Assembly: GCA_016801845.1 (NCBI GenBank)
Contig: CM028915.1
Coordinates: 7,720,501 to 7,784,500 of the forward strand
Direction of reading: 5' to 3'
Source: Polydactylus sextarius
Lineage: Eukaryota; Chordata; Actinopteri; Polynemidae
Length of the DNA: 64,000 nt
The notes below the pieces were generated by a model that was given only the letters and a program-made list of their open reading frames with translations, did not search any database and was not told where the DNA came from. A program made the translations under genes and the position numbers. Below, piece after piece: positions 62,974-64,000 of this stretch. Each line of letters opens with the position of its first letter. The first letter of the stretch is position 1.

Positions 62974-64000
62974 GTGAGTGGAGTTTACATTTTATCCATC
63001 TCTCTTGGCTACTATCAGACTGACCTACATGAGTTAAATTAGAGAAGGTGTTTTAAAGTAATAGAGCAAATGACAGCATACTGAAACTGTTATTCTTGTT
63101 TTATCAATGACATCACAGGGTTAATTGGGTTCAAAGTCTATTTTGTAGCTGCAACCCAACTAAAATTATCATTACCTGAACAGACGTGTATTTTTAGCCA
63201 ACTGTAATATAATGTGATGAGCCTTTGAAACTATCCCTGCCTTCAGGACAGATTTGTATATTTTTTTCAAACCTAACTGACAACTCTATTAAACCGTTCC
63301 CTTAAATAAACCCACTGAAGATTCTTTGGCATCCTGGCTGTCCACAGCTGCCAAACCAGCAATGACAAGCACATGATCACTGTACATGAAAATCAAGATA
63401 AACACTGTAGTGCAGAGACCCCAGTACATTCAGTTGTTCCTAGGTAGACACATGAAGGAATGAATGAAAAACTCGTGTTTTACATAATACTTTTCATCTG
63501 CATTTGATGATTGATAGTACAAACCAGTGTTTTTATGTGTTTCGACATACACATGAATAACATGCCATTATAACAAACCACTGCCGAATCTCAACAGACC
63601 TTTGTTTTGTTCTGTATTTCTGCGCAGCGCTCTATGTCTTCATTTTAAAATTTAGCGCAGCAGAAGTAAGTTATGCTTACAAAGGGGCAGCAAGGGTGTA
63701 TTTGTCTGTATGTTAATATGTATTTCAGTCTGCATGTGTGGAGTATTCATCCACCGTTAAGTCCTGGTCGCATTGCATTTCTCCGTTTTCAATTTCCACA
63801 TTATACCTTAGCTAGAAACCAAATGGATTTGCATAAATACAAAATGCATTGCTCTGTCTTTCTCTCTCTTTCTCTCACACACACGCAGACACAAAGACAA
63901 TAGCACACACAAACATCTGTGATACCCTTCAAATACATGTTCCAATAGCCTCCTGCAGCATTTGTTAAGTATTTGTCAGCGCTGCGAACAAACCTGAGTC
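62974..64000 (+). other. trpm3: trpm3 intron 6, left part
   Basis: Begins with the consensus donor GTGAGT. In mammals, as I recall, the corresponding intron of TRPM3 hosts miR-204 and that of TRPM1 hosts miR-211. Neither the mature miR-204 sequence nor its complement is present up to 64000. Only a short CT/CA-rich patch (63853-63890) was noted. Confidence 0.85.

Overview
This window is vertebrate, very probably teleost (ray-finned fish), genomic DNA. It is AT-rich and full of (CA)n, (TG)n, (CT)n and (TATC)n microsatellites. It carries degenerate pieces of fish-type mobile elements, and its only recognisable gene is split into short exons with GT-AG introns. No prokaryotic gene, rRNA, tRNA or CRISPR array was recognised. 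Nearly all open frames of 60-200 codons are chance frames or translated simple repeats.

The gene is the 5' part of trpm3 (a melastatin-family TRP cation channel) on the + strand. Six coding exons can be placed to the base: 18545-18634, 56546-56625, 58247-58448, 59167-59380, 61443-61567 and 62802-62973. Intron phases are 0, 2, 0, 1, 0 and 1 (after exons 1 to 6), all sites are GT-AG, and the joined frame is open for 294 complete codons. It covers the short alternative N-terminus and the start of the cytosolic TRPM homology region (MHR1/2). The transmembrane channel, TRP helix and C-terminal coiled coil lie beyond the right edge. Assignment to TRPM3 rather than TRPM1 rests on my memory of the mammalian proteins, above all the first exon and the exon 3 segment ending in GGGHSNKAM.

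Layout: 1-17.6 kb is upstream noncoding DNA (intergenic, or intron of a longer trpm3 isoform), with a DIRS-like tyrosine-recombinase remnant near 1.2-1.5 kb, a hAT/BED transposase remnant near 11.1-11.4 kb and a LINE-like 3' tail near 12.4 kb. From 17.6 to 18.15 kb there is a pyrimidine-rich tract, followed by a leader with three short upstream ORFs and exon 1, then a purine-rich tract to about 19.4 kb. Intron 1 (about 37.9 kb) holds several fold-back elements and microsatellites plus stretches that look like conserved noncoding elements. The remaining exons and shorter introns fill 56.5-64 kb.

I found no wholly new biological system. The most noteworthy items are a near-perfect 103-nt hairpin in intron 1 (20015-20117), a leader whose last uORF overlaps the trpm3 start codon as ATGA and which may contain a small intron removing two uATGs, four RFX X-box-like palindromes, and the asymmetric pyrimidine/purine flanks of exon 1. 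The miR-204 precursor, which known vertebrate trpm3 genes host, was not seen here; it should lie just to the right.
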